From contig JAJPRE010000006.1 in the NCBI GenBank assembly GCA_023700245.1, forward strand, positions 1-64,000: 64,000 nucleotides of DNA, written 5' to 3'. Made by a program: the position numbers and the translations under genes. This document shows positions 1 through 9,609 of this stretch, piece after piece. Under the pieces are notes generated by a model, which was not told where the DNA came from, searched no databases, and worked only from the letters and a program-made list of their open reading frames with translations. The stretch is from Candidatus Thalassarchaeaceae archaeon. GTDB taxonomy: Archaea > Thermoplasmatota > Poseidoniia > Poseidoniales > Thalassarchaeaceae. The first letter of the stretch is position 1; the number at the start of each line of letters is the position of its first letter.

Positions 1-32
1 CTAGTAGGTTATTAATAGAAATTGGAATAATT

Positions 33-839
33 ATGCTTGAAAATATTGAATATATTTACCTAGAGCATGATGGAAAGATACTTTTGGTAGATGGTGAAGG
101 CAATGGGCCACAAGTACCAAAGCCAGGTAGAATTCTAGCTTTAAAAGATTATTTATTAAGATTGCCCACATATTATGAAGTTCAAGAATTGAATATATCA
201 TATAAAAAAATTAGAAATAATGTGATTGCCATTGGAAATAAATCTTACAAAATTACCATAGGAGAACCCGAAATAAATTGGCCGGAACATTGGGCATGGA
301 AAGATGATGCAATAAGTGATAATGTAGTTCATCCAATAGTAAGAGAGTGCGTCTATAGAACAATTCACAGAATAGTCAGTAAAGTAATTATTTTAAATGA
401 TGAAAATAAATTATTGATGGCGAAATCCTCAAGAGGATTTTTTACAGGATATTGGACATTACCAGGAGGATTTGTAAATTATGGGGAGCACCCAAGAAAA
501 GGTGCTGAAAGAGAAGTTTTGGAAGAGTTGGGAATAATTATCAACATACCCGATCCTACGGGTGAATCTGGAAATATAATGACAGGGAATGATAATTCAC
601 TAATTGAACAAGAAATATTTAATGAAGATGGAATTAATTGGGTATCATTTACATATAGAAGTAATTCCAATGTTATGATTGAAGATATTGAACCGAAAGA
701 AGGTGAAATTGAAGAAGTACGTTGGTTTGATATCAATGAAGCTTTAGAAATAGCCGTATCTCATTTTGATATAAATGCGATAAAGAGATTAAATAATCAA
801 AATGGGAACCGAATATCAAGCGGACGAAAACATAACTAA
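33..839 (+). CDS. NUDIX hydrolase with N-terminal extension
   Basis: 268 aa; Nudix box-like GGFVNYGEHPRKGAEREVLEELGI. Confidence 0.9.
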   Translation: MLENIEYIYLEHDGKILLVDGEGNGPQVPKPGRILALKDYLLRLPTYYEVQELNISYKKIRNNVIAIGNKSYKITIGEPEINWPEHWAWKDDAISDNVVHPIVRECVYRTIHRIVSKVIILNDENKLLMAKSSRGFFTGYWTLPGGFVNYGEHPRKGAEREVLEELGIIINIPDPTGESGNIMTGNDNSLIEQEIFNEDGINWVSFTYRSNSNVMIEDIEPKEGEIEEVRWFDINEALEIAVSHFDINAIKRLNNQNGNRISSGRKHN

Positions 840-847
840 ACAATCCA

Positions 848-882
848 CCCGGACATATCCGGCCCCCGGGTTTTTGTCCGGG
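848..882. repeat. GC-rich inverted repeat (cccggac/gtccggg) just after the NUDIX stop; possible terminator-like hairpin
   Basis: Perfect 7-bp arms at 848-854 and 876-882 in AT-rich DNA. Confidence 0.5.
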
Positions 883-1066
883 CAACTTGTGATGTAAGCA
901 CTTCATCCTTAAGTCCTAGCAATAATTGATGAGAATATTCACTTAAAATATAAAAATTAATAGTGGCTATCTATAAATTCAAGATAAAATGTAGAGGTTT
1001 AAATATATATGGACCTCATAAATAATTTTATACAATAATTCTATTTTACATTTAGATCATTTAGGT

Positions 1067-1124
1067 GGTAGATGGCGAGCGTGATAACGAGACCCTGAAA
1101 GAAAACGTTAAATTGCCATCTACC
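1067..1124. other. Candidate structured RNA: 10-bp perfect stem with inner 5-bp stem
   Basis: ggtagatggc (1067-1076) pairs with gccatctacc (1115-1124); inner taacg/cgtta. Confidence 0.4.
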
Positions 1125-1200
1125 GTATTTCGTCAATCGATTATTATTGATAAAGTTGGTGTATATAGATAAAAAATATCACACATCATGGATTGACATC

Positions 1201-1477
1201 AACTTTCCTTAAGAGGTTTAAGACTTGAATAATTCCATACAAAAATTATCTGGATACCTTTGAGACTTACCGTCTCATACAATTGTTGAGAAAAATACAA
1301 AGAATCAGAGTTATCTCTTAGAAGATTATTGTATGCCAGAGTATTATCTCAATTGGATAAGAGATCTAGTTAAGGAGATGTAATAATTCCTTGGCATAAA
1401 CAATTAGGAGAAGATGAAAAATCAAAATCTATGGTTAGGTCAAGGTGGCATGCATAAATTATGGTAGGACTGCCTGG
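1201..1477. repeat. Degenerate repeat copy A, homologous to 2036-2395, including a decayed tRNA-Pro 3' end
   Basis: Shared blocks: attcca-caaaaat-gtctggatac-cttgggacttac and ggtggcatgcataaattatggtaggactgcctgg. Confidence 0.6.
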
Positions 1478-1579
1478 TGTTGTCAAGGATATGAGATAGG
1501 CAATCACGGAAGGTGAACTTGGTTGTTTTGAGAGATTATGTTACCTTCTAGAATCTTTAGGAAGGGGTGAGAAATGAAT

Positions 1580-1657
1580 TTATACCTTAGTAGGTGTATT
1601 TCTATCAGTACCTTCAGTACAACCATTAAAAAGAGCAAGTAATAATGTTATAATCAT
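1580..1657 (-). CDS. Possible 25-aa lipoprotein-like micro-ORF or truncated gene
   Basis: MIITLLLALFNGCTEGTDRNTPTKV; hydrophobic stretch plus lipobox-like FNGC; not in supplied ORF track. Confidence 0.25.
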   Translation of the reverse strand: MIITLLLALFNGCTEGTDRNTPTKV

Positions 1658-1747
1658 AAATAAAACCTCGACTTACATATTTGGTCAATCAAAACTACGG
1701 CATATAACTTACTTACATCAGTAATAAGAGTTTAAATGAATTATTCG

Positions 1748-2032
1748 TCAGGTTTTTTTAAAATACTTTACTTTTATAGTCTCAATCAATTTTGTTGTCT
1801 CAATCAAAGTGATTGCATACGTGATAACATAAAAAATAAGTCCGAGGATAAAACCGTAAGCAAGCATAAGTGCCGTGATTTCATCGTAACTAGTATCTGG
1901 AAAATCACCTACAAACCACATCCATGCAACAATACTTCCACCAATAAGGAATCCAGAAATAGCATTTTCAATTCTGGCAAAAATTTGATGATTTTTCATC
2001 GGCGTATCATCTTCTTTCTGCGTAGCTGTCAT
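1748..2032 (-). CDS. Small membrane protein, two predicted TM helices
   Basis: 94 aa, hydrophobic segments; overlapping + ORF 1736..2062 looks non-coding. Confidence 0.6.
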   Translation of the reverse strand: MTATQKEDDTPMKNHQIFARIENAISGFLIGGSIVAWMWFVGDFPDTSYDEITALMLAYGFILGLIFYVITYAITLIETTKLIETIKVKYFKKT

Positions 2033-2035
2033 CAG

Positions 2036-2400
2036 TCAACCTTAGGAGGATTTGGTAATTAATAGTTCCATTCAAAAATGGTCTGGATACGCTTGGGACT
2101 TACCTTCTGGTGTCATTTTTAGCATCATCTGATGGTGGTGGCAGAAAAAAAAAATTTATTAATTACAAAAGCTATAACTCCACAACCAAGGAAATTAAAA
2201 AATGTAATACCACTAAAATAAAACTCATCACTCGAAAGCGTCCACAAACCACCAAGAATGCCAAATGAATAAATGACATGCAAATCTAGTCAAGAAGATT
2301 TGTTGATTTCTTGGCATAAAGAGTTAGAGACAAGGAAATTTAAGCATTTAAGGTTGAGTAGGGTGGTATGCATAAATTATGGTGGGCCTGCCTGGATTTG
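2036..2400. repeat. Repeat copy B, 3' flank of tRNA-Pro
   Basis: Homologous blocks to 1201-1477, with an extra internal segment. Confidence 0.6.
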
Positions 2401-2457
2401 AACCAGAGTCTGTTCGTCCCAAACGAACAAGCATAGACCAGACTAACCCACAGGCCC
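2383..2457 (-). tRNA. tRNA-Pro(TGG)
   Basis: Reverse strand GGGCCTG...CAGGCCCA acceptor stem, anticodon loop TTTGGGA, T-arm CTGGTTCAAATCCAG. Confidence 0.93.
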
Positions 2458-2498
2458 TGTGGTAATCCGGCCGAACGGCCAATATGTCATGAAGGTTA

Positions 2499-2939
2499 CT
2501 AGAGCCAAGACCATTCATTATGTGCTGACCTAATAATTAGTCCTTCAAATTCAGACTTTGCAATGAGGTCCTCAGCAAGTACATCTTCTATGAAATTATT
2601 ATTTAGGATACTGACTAATTTATCTAACTTTAAAACTCCATCATTGGATGTAGCATTCTTCATCATAACTTGATATTTTGACATATTAACTACTTCATTT
2701 ATGTTCAAATTATATTTTTTTGCCTCGGATCCTTTTAATTTATTATTTATTATATGATTGATTTCTTCTGGTGCGTTTGCCGTAGCCACGGCTATTCGGA
2801 GATCTATAGAAGATGAAAAATTCTTAATAATTTTATAATCATTATTATTTGAACATCTGAAACACCTAATTTTATTCCCTTTTTTAATACCAAAATTATG
2901 GCCACAAATACATTTAATTAATGACCAGGCAGATTCCAT
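2499..2939 (-). CDS. Zinc-ribbon-containing hypothetical protein
   Basis: 146 aa; N-terminal CICG...CFRC. Confidence 0.65.
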   Translation of the reverse strand: MESAWSLIKCICGHNFGIKKGNKIRCFRCSNNNDYKIIKNFSSSIDLRIAVATANAPEEINHIINNKLKGSEAKKYNLNINEVVNMSKYQVMMKNATSNDGVLKLDKLVSILNNNFIEDVLAEDLIAKSEFEGLIIRSAHNEWSWL

Positions 2940-3032
2940 GTCACTCTGAATAGATATTAGTTCAATAAATTGCCTGAAAATTAATCTAATTTAGACTGGT
3001 TTATTGAAGTAGTCTTCACTCGGATAAACATC

Positions 3033-3302
3033 ATGACTACTTTGAGGGCCGTTATTGGAGTAACATTTTCTTTGATATTAATACTATTTTCTATATATAA
3101 TTTTATGATTAATAATTCACTTACAACTCAAGTTTGGGGCTATTTACTTCTAGCACCTTTACCTTTAGCAATAGGATTAAGTCCGAATACGGAAAAACTG
3201 AAGTTATACAAACAATATAATGATTGGGATGATGAAACCAGAGAAATAGATGATGAAAATATAGATCCAATAGCTTTTGGCTTTGATATTCCAATACTAT
3301 AA
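3033..3302 (+). CDS. Small membrane protein with acidic tail
   Basis: 89 aa, two hydrophobic segments. Confidence 0.65.
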   Translation: MTTLRAVIGVTFSLILILFSIYNFMINNSLTTQVWGYLLLAPLPLAIGLSPNTEKLKLYKQYNDWDDETREIDDENIDPIAFGFDIPIL

Positions 3303-3303
3303 T

Positions 3304-5220
3304 TCATGCGAGTCTAAGTGTTTCTAAGTTATCGGGCGCATAAGTTTGAACTTTGAATTTCTCCCTTAAACCCTGTCTGAATGCATTGCATGTCTGCGAA
3401 TCGCCATGATGGCAAATAATTTTACGTGGAGTGGGATGAAGTGCTGATACATAATCCATCAATTGATTTCTGTCAGAATGGCCGCTAAATCCATCAATTA
3501 TTACCATATTACAATTTACGGCAATCATCAAAGTTTGCCCTCTATCCATTAATGGAACTTGAGAATGGCCATCTTGTAATCTACGTCCGAGTGTTCCCGA
3601 CGCTTGATACCCTACAAAACAGAGAGTATTGCCATGTTCAGGTGCCCAGTGTTTGAAATATTCTACTATTGGGCCCCCAGTCATCATACCACTAGTTGCA
3701 AGTACAATGCATGGATTTGTTTCTAAAAGTATAGATTCTCTTTGTTTATGAGATTCTACTTGTTTAAACCAAGGAGAATTGAAAGGATTGTGATCTCCAC
3801 CTTTCAGCAACTGTTTTCTCAAATCTCTATTTAGAAAGTTAGGATGGCTGGAGTGTATAGCAGTTGCTTCAGATATCATCCCATCTAACCATACAGTAAC
3901 TGGTTTTACTTTTCCGGATTTAAATAATTCATCAATAGCAATCATTACTTCTTGTGAGCGGCCAACGGCGAATACTGGACTGAATATTTTACCGCCTCTA
4001 TTTAGAGTGTCAATAATTAAGTCTTGTAGTTCGTGACTAGCCTGTTGCCTAGTTGGTTGTATGTTTGTTGGACCACCATACGTTGATTCTATTACTAAAG
4101 TGTCAACTTTGGGAAATCTTACTGTAGCAGCGTCGAAAAGCCATGATTTTTCATATTTTATATCTCCAGAGAATAATAACCTATGTTCAGATTTTCCTTC
4201 ACCTATCTGAGCGTATACACTAGAGGAACCCAATATATGGCCGGCATTTTCTAAAGTTATTTTAATATCAGGAGATATATCAGTTTTATCCCCCCAATTT
4301 ATATCAACAGTATGTTTTATACATTCTTGAATATCAGCTTTTGAATATGGGGGATCATTACCTTCAGCGAGTGCTACTTTAATGTAGTCAATTTGTAATA
4401 ATGTCATCAAATCTCTAGTTGGAGGGGTGCAATAAACTGGGCCTCTATATCCATATTTGAATAAAACTGGTAACATCCCAATATGATCTACGTGGGCATG
4501 AGTAATTACAATTGCATCTAGATTATCTAATGGCAATAATTCTGGTGCAGAGAAAAATGGCTGAGTTTCATTCCTATTTGTTGTTGGCTTAGCACCGCAA
4601 TCAACTAAAATTTTTGATTCATTTGTTGTAACTAAATGCATTGCCCTTCCAACTTCTCTATAGGAACCTAGAGCGGTTACTCTGACCCATGGCTCCCCGG
4701 AACGTTTAGGCCTGTATATTCTAGTTCCGAATTTACGCATTAATGCTTTTCTGTCACTAGCCATTTCTTTTCGATATCTTCTGATATCATGTTGCGTCCT
4801 ACTTGCAATAGCAGGTGCACGAACGACGTTGACCAACCATCCAATTTCATCCCTCAATTGTTGAATGTGTATTCCTTTAGGCCCTACAGCAGATGAAGGA
4901 TCATCGCATTCCAGGATAATTTCAGATAATGCTGGATCTAAAAAAGTATTATTCACTCCGGCTTCAGGAGGAATATATTTTGAAACTGCCTGATGTATGG
5001 TAGTTTCATCTGCAAGTATATCGGGATGAGGCCGTATAACCACTCTACGCTTGATAGATTTTGCAATTTGGACAGTTAAACTATCTCCGCTGCCAATAAA
5101 TGAAGATGGGCTTTTGGTAATTATGGATATAGAACCAGCTTCTAGATCAACATCGTATTCAATATGTTTTGGTATAACTGAGGCTATTCTCTTTTTCATT
5201 TCGACTAACGATAATCGCAT
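3304..5220 (-). CDS. aCPSF1/FttA-type KH-metallo-beta-lactamase-beta-CASP ribonuclease
   Basis: 638 aa; ITHAHVDHIGMLP, SGDIKYE, STYGG, ATSGMMTGGP, HGD; N-terminal KH-like region. Confidence 0.95.
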   Translation of the reverse strand: MRLSLVEMKKRIASVIPKHIEYDVDLEAGSISIITKSPSSFIGSGDSLTVQIAKSIKRRVVIRPHPDILADETTIHQAVSKYIPPEAGVNNTFLDPALSEIILECDDPSSAVGPKGIHIQQLRDEIGWLVNVVRAPAIASRTQHDIRRYRKEMASDRKALMRKFGTRIYRPKRSGEPWVRVTALGSYREVGRAMHLVTTNESKILVDCGAKPTTNRNETQPFFSAPELLPLDNLDAIVITHAHVDHIGMLPVLFKYGYRGPVYCTPPTRDLMTLLQIDYIKVALAEGNDPPYSKADIQECIKHTVDINWGDKTDISPDIKITLENAGHILGSSSVYAQIGEGKSEHRLLFSGDIKYEKSWLFDAATVRFPKVDTLVIESTYGGPTNIQPTRQQASHELQDLIIDTLNRGGKIFSPVFAVGRSQEVMIAIDELFKSGKVKPVTVWLDGMISEATAIHSSHPNFLNRDLRKQLLKGGDHNPFNSPWFKQVESHKQRESILLETNPCIVLATSGMMTGGPIVEYFKHWAPEHGNTLCFVGYQASGTLGRRLQDGHSQVPLMDRGQTLMIAVNCNMVIIDGFSGHSDRNQLMDYVSALHPTPRKIICHHGDSQTCNAFRQGLREKFKVQTYAPDNLETLRLA

Positions 5221-5291
5221 ATATTTACATCCTTATAGGCAAAGCCTGCTAAACTAGTATCTCGAAAATGAGAACTAGGGCAGGAATATGA

Positions 5292-5918
5292 TTATAGAGA
5301 GGACAAAAGGACGATTTTTTCGTCTTCTGTGAGTAATTTGAAACCATCATCGAGAGTAATTACAGCTAAATCCATACCATTGCCACTAGCTGCATCTCTT
5401 TGAGCAGAAGCTAAGAGTGCTTTAGCAGCAACCTTTAGTGCATCTTCTCTGGACATATTATCTCGGTATTGGTCTTCTAAAACTCCATACATGTAGGGGC
5501 TACCTGAGCCAGTTGCACAATAAACGTCAGGTATTGAACCTCCGGCTGCATCGATACTGTATACACTTGATCCATCCTTGTCAGCTCCGACAATTAGTAA
5601 TTGTACATGATGAGGGCGGCCAACTAAAATATTGGCTGTTAGTGTCGCTGCACCTTTTACTGTCATTGGAGAATCTCGCTTTAATTCATATAATCTTAGT
5701 TCAGATGCTAATGTCCTAGATAGAGATTGTGCATGGCCTACAAGTCCAGCAGTTGTCAATGCTATAGAATTTGAAATTTGAAATACTTTTTGCACGCTTT
5801 TATTCGCTATAAAATGCCCCATTGTGGCTCTGTGATCGGCGCCTACTACTACACCTCCATCGAAAGTTATCCCAATAGTGCTAGTTCCAGTTTTTACTAC
5901 TTCAGTAGACATATCCAT
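5292..5918 (-). CDS. psmB: Proteasome beta subunit
   Basis: 208 aa; short propeptide then TSTIGITFDGGVVVGADHRATMG. Confidence 0.95.
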   Translation of the reverse strand: MDMSTEVVKTGTSTIGITFDGGVVVGADHRATMGHFIANKSVQKVFQISNSIALTTAGLVGHAQSLSRTLASELRLYELKRDSPMTVKGAATLTANILVGRPHHVQLLIVGADKDGSSVYSIDAAGGSIPDVYCATGSGSPYMYGVLEDQYRDNMSREDALKVAAKALLASAQRDAASGNGMDLAVITLDDGFKLLTEDEKIVLLSSL

Positions 5919-6077
5919 AAAAAATCACTCGCTCCGGAAGAGTTCCCAGCAAACCTTACTGAAATCAGGCCCCTTATGAATGCGACGGGGCTCAAGGCTC
6001 AAAAACACTAAAATTAAAATAATTTAATTTGATGTAATGATAGAAGAAGTCAAGTCAATGAATCTATTCGCTGGACC

Positions 6078-6476
6078 ATGGCCAGCGAGGATAGGGAACC
6101 TCGTTGGATTGAAATGGAATCAAATCTCTCCGATAATGATGAAGATTTACAACCTGGTGAAAAGTATCATGACTTACATAAAAAGTATCCCAACCCCCCA
6201 ACTCCAAGAGGCCCTAGTGATACCATCATACATCGAGCTGTACTCCAAGACTTAACTGGAGTGCCAATGATTTTGAATTGGATTTCAGATGGAGATATCG
6301 TAATAATTGAAATGTCAGAATTAATAAAAAGAGAGACTGAATTAAATATTGCAGTAAAACGCATTAGTAATTTTGTTGAATCTGATATATCAGGTACTGT
6401 ATTACTATTAGGTAAATCTAGGCTTTTGCTTCTTCCTTCTAAGTTTGATGGTAATGAAGGACACATCTCTTCTTAG
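6078..6476 (+). CDS. Hypothetical protein
   Basis: 132 aa; same direction as the next CDS; competing ORFs 6037..6255 and 6167..6466 look less protein-like. Confidence 0.6.
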   Translation: MASEDREPRWIEMESNLSDNDEDLQPGEKYHDLHKKYPNPPTPRGPSDTIIHRAVLQDLTGVPMILNWISDGDIVIIEMSELIKRETELNIAVKRISNFVESDISGTVLLLGKSRLLLLPSKFDGNEGHISS

Positions 6477-6484
6477 GTGAAATT

Positions 6485-7075
6485 ATGGAAAGTATAATTG
6501 AGCAATCGTGCCCAATATGTTTTGCCGATAAAGGATTAAAATTATTTGTCCACATTTCTGAAATCCCATATTTTGGAGAGCACACTCAAATGACGATGCT
6601 ATGTGAAGAATGTGGCTGGAAAAATACAGACTTTATCCCTGCAGAAGGAAAAAAACCTGGGGCTTGGTCAATAATTATATCTAATATTAGTCATATGTCT
6701 ACGAGAGTAGTTAGATCATCTTCATGCACAATAAAGATAGATGAAATCGGACTGGAAGTAGAACCTGGAGGCAATTCTAGTGGCTACATATCCAATATCG
6801 AAGGAGTCCTCAATAGGTTTAAAGGAATTGTTGAAATGATATTAAGGCAGGCAAAAAGAGATAAAGATGACAATATTGAAAAATGCTTAATTCTAATAGA
6901 TAAGATAAATGATATAAAAGATGGCAAAAGAGAGGTTGAGATGATATTATTAGATCCAATGGGGCACAGTCAAATTCTTCATGAAGATGCAAAGTCTAGA
7001 GATTTAGATGAAACAGAGATGGCTGAATTACCAACTGGGCCTAGCATACCGGTTTTTGATTTAAATGAAGATTAA
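6485..7075 (+). CDS. ZPR1-type zinc finger protein
   Basis: 196 aa; CPICFADKG...IPYFGEHTQMTMLCEECGWKNTDF. Confidence 0.8.
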   Translation: MESIIEQSCPICFADKGLKLFVHISEIPYFGEHTQMTMLCEECGWKNTDFIPAEGKKPGAWSIIISNISHMSTRVVRSSSCTIKIDEIGLEVEPGGNSSGYISNIEGVLNRFKGIVEMILRQAKRDKDDNIEKCLILIDKINDIKDGKREVEMILLDPMGHSQILHEDAKSRDLDETEMAELPTGPSIPVFDLNED

Positions 7076-8454
7076 ATAGCATCTGGCGCTAAAAATTCAT
7101 TAACTCTACCGGCCCATTCATCTCTTTTTTCAGATAAATCATTAAGCCAGATTGTAGCATTCTCGATGCATATATTTTTCATTTTACCTGCTAATATTTT
7201 TCCGCTTTCATAATCTCTTTTTACATCATTTAAAACATTATCATCTTTTTCAAAGAAAAATTGTAAGTACTGAAATGAAACATCTTTACTACAGTCACCA
7301 CCTAAACGTCTGTGTTCTTCTACGGTTGGCTGACCTCCACTATATGCTTTCTTGACTTTCTTTTCCATTTGAGCGATACTATCATTCATAAATATAGTAG
7401 TTTCAGGTTTAGAGGAAGACATTTTATCTCCTGTCATTCCCACAGCGAACCTGTGGTAAGTAGAGCATGGTGGCATGAACCCCATACCCCCCATTTTTCG
7501 TTCTAAACGTAATAAATTCAACTTTAATTCCGATATATCGTTATTTGAAGCGCCAGGAATATCTAATGTACCATGTTTAGGATTAGAAATTATGTCTGCA
7601 TACCCAATAGAAGAAATTGAGGATTTTATCCTATTAAAAATAATGTTACGAACCTCACGATTTACTTTACCTTCTTTAGAAATTCCAAATATTTCCGAGT
7701 TATCATCTTGGATTGATAATGCTACAGTAAGTCCTCCATTTTTTCTAGGCTTTACATTGAACCAATTTGTCTTACTAACTAAGCCCCTAGTTAGTCTTAG
7801 GTGAGGATCTTGGTCTATTCCAACAGGCACTACAATCGGCCTAAGTCCGCCAAACTCCTCCATCTGTGGATGAACAATATCTCCTGCTTGAACAAGTGGT
7901 GCTTGGACATGAGCTAAATTAGTGTCGCCTCCGAATCCATATATTGCTTCAAATTCGGAAATATTAGTTTTACGGCCCAAAGTAAAGGCTAGACGTTGGA
8001 CGTCGGGCCTTTTACTTTGAAAATAAACACTAGTAGATTTAGGATTCAACCCCATTGCTGCATAATTAATAATGTATTCTTCCAAAGCAACTTCTCTACC
8101 TTTTCTTAGCGAGGTAGATCTGGTTGCTAATGCTTCTAAATCTGCAACTGCAACGGTAACATCTCCCCCTTGTTCTTGAAACCATTTTACTTGGTCGATT
8201 ACCATGCTATGGCCGAGGTGCATCTTACCGCTAGGCATAAGGCCAGTTAGAACGCCAAATTTTTCACTTTTATGTATGGAATTTAGTATTATATCTAGGT
8301 CCCTATGGCCAAAAATAATTCCCCTTCTATGTAATATATTTGGATTAGGAATTTTAGATAATTCTATTGAGTCTAATCCAAATTGAGTAGATAATCTATC
8401 ATAATCAGTAGACTGTTCTGATGACCAAGGATCAATATGACCTGCATCTCCCAT
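7072..8454 (-). CDS. trpS: Tryptophanyl-tRNA synthetase
   Basis: TGLMPSGKMHLGHSMVIDQ (HIGH-like) and KMSSS; likely start MGDAGHID within ORF 7072..8523. Confidence 0.9.
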   Translation of the reverse strand: MGDAGHIDPWSSEQSTDYDRLSTQFGLDSIELSKIPNPNILHRRGIIFGHRDLDIILNSIHKSEKFGVLTGLMPSGKMHLGHSMVIDQVKWFQEQGGDVTVAVADLEALATRSTSLRKGREVALEEYIINYAAMGLNPKSTSVYFQSKRPDVQRLAFTLGRKTNISEFEAIYGFGGDTNLAHVQAPLVQAGDIVHPQMEEFGGLRPIVVPVGIDQDPHLRLTRGLVSKTNWFNVKPRKNGGLTVALSIQDDNSEIFGISKEGKVNREVRNIIFNRIKSSISSIGYADIISNPKHGTLDIPGASNNDISELKLNLLRLERKMGGMGFMPPCSTYHRFAVGMTGDKMSSSKPETTIFMNDSIAQMEKKVKKAYSGGQPTVEEHRRLGGDCSKDVSFQYLQFFFEKDDNVLNDVKRDYESGKILAGKMKNICIENATIWLNDLSEKRDEWAGRVNEFLAPDAI

Positions 8455-8549
8455 GACAATCGGTAGATGATATATGCAATCAAACCATCGATGAATTAGA
8501 AGTATTTTAACAGTTAAACACAATAAAGATCACCTCGCCCGATTAATTA

Positions 8550-9608
8550 ATGGCATCCATTCATTGCTTGGGAACGGGACTAGTTGGGTCATTTGTAGCC
8601 AAAAGATTAGCGATTAATGGCCATCTAGTCTATGCACATGACATTGCCCCTAATTCACAATTGGTTGGCCACCAAAACATCACGATAATAGAGGGTGATG
8701 CATTAGAAAAAATTAGAGATGTAAGCAAAATGCCTAAATTTGATTTAATAGTCAATATGTTACCTGGAGATATCGGGCATGAGGCAATGAAGATACTATG
8801 CGCTCAAAATGTTAAAGTTGTAGATTTGAGCTTTAGTGAAATTACTCCAGACAGTTTAATCAAAGACAATAATAATAGTAATTGTAGAGTATTATGGGAC
8901 GTTGGAATTGCCCCTGGACTATCCAATATGCTAATCTCCATAGCCCATAGGAGGATGGGTAAACTTAAAATTGGAGAAATTAGAGTAGGAGGTAATCCAA
9001 TTAATAAAATAGGTGGTTGGAATTACATGGCACCATTTTCTCCGAAGGATGTTATTGCAGAATATACACGTCCCGCCAGAGTAGTTAGAGATTCAAATAT
9101 CGCCATATTGAAACCATTATCTGAAAGGCACAATATCCAAGTATCTGGAAAGGGCCAGATGGAAGCATTTCTAACAGATGGATTGAGAAGTATATTGACC
9201 TCAATACCGGCAACAGAATTATCAGAATTCACAGTTAGATGGCCAGGCCACATTCAGAAATACATTGATGAATTTAATGATGGAACACTAGATTATAACC
9301 AATTATTGAATGATTGGAAATATAATGAAAATATAGAAGAATTTACTTGGATGGAAGTAATAGCAATTAATCACGATGGTAAAATGATGAAATGGACAAT
9401 ATCTGATGAAGGTGCAAATGATGGTCATTCTATGGCTAGATGTACGGGATTGGTAACAGTTTTTTGCATAGAAGAATGGCTAAATAATCCTGATATGATT
9501 ACAAAGGGCGTTCATGCTCCAGAAGAATTAGATAATGAGACCATAGAGAGAATAATTAAAAATATAAAGAATGAAAATATAGTTATAGAATTCGAATGTA
9601 ATTTTTAA
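8550..9608 (+). CDS. Saccharopine dehydrogenase-like NAD(P)-binding protein
   Basis: 352 aa; N-terminal Rossmann GTGLVGSFVAKRL; DVGIAPGLSNML. Confidence 0.75.
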   Translation: MASIHCLGTGLVGSFVAKRLAINGHLVYAHDIAPNSQLVGHQNITIIEGDALEKIRDVSKMPKFDLIVNMLPGDIGHEAMKILCAQNVKVVDLSFSEITPDSLIKDNNNSNCRVLWDVGIAPGLSNMLISIAHRRMGKLKIGEIRVGGNPINKIGGWNYMAPFSPKDVIAEYTRPARVVRDSNIAILKPLSERHNIQVSGKGQMEAFLTDGLRSILTSIPATELSEFTVRWPGHIQKYIDEFNDGTLDYNQLLNDWKYNENIEEFTWMEVIAINHDGKMMKWTISDEGANDGHSMARCTGLVTVFCIEEWLNNPDMITKGVHAPEELDNETIERIIKNIKNENIVIEFECNF

Positions 9609-9609
9609 T

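Noticed and set aside
1748-2062. Plus-strand ORF 1736..2062 as a gene
   Set aside because: Its antisense partner 1748..2032 has a coherent two-TM protein; the plus-strand translation looks random.
3304-5918. aCPSF1 next to the proteasome beta subunit as a novel RNA-protein degradation system
   Set aside because: Both are ordinary archaeal housekeeping genes; adjacency alone is weak evidence of functional coupling.
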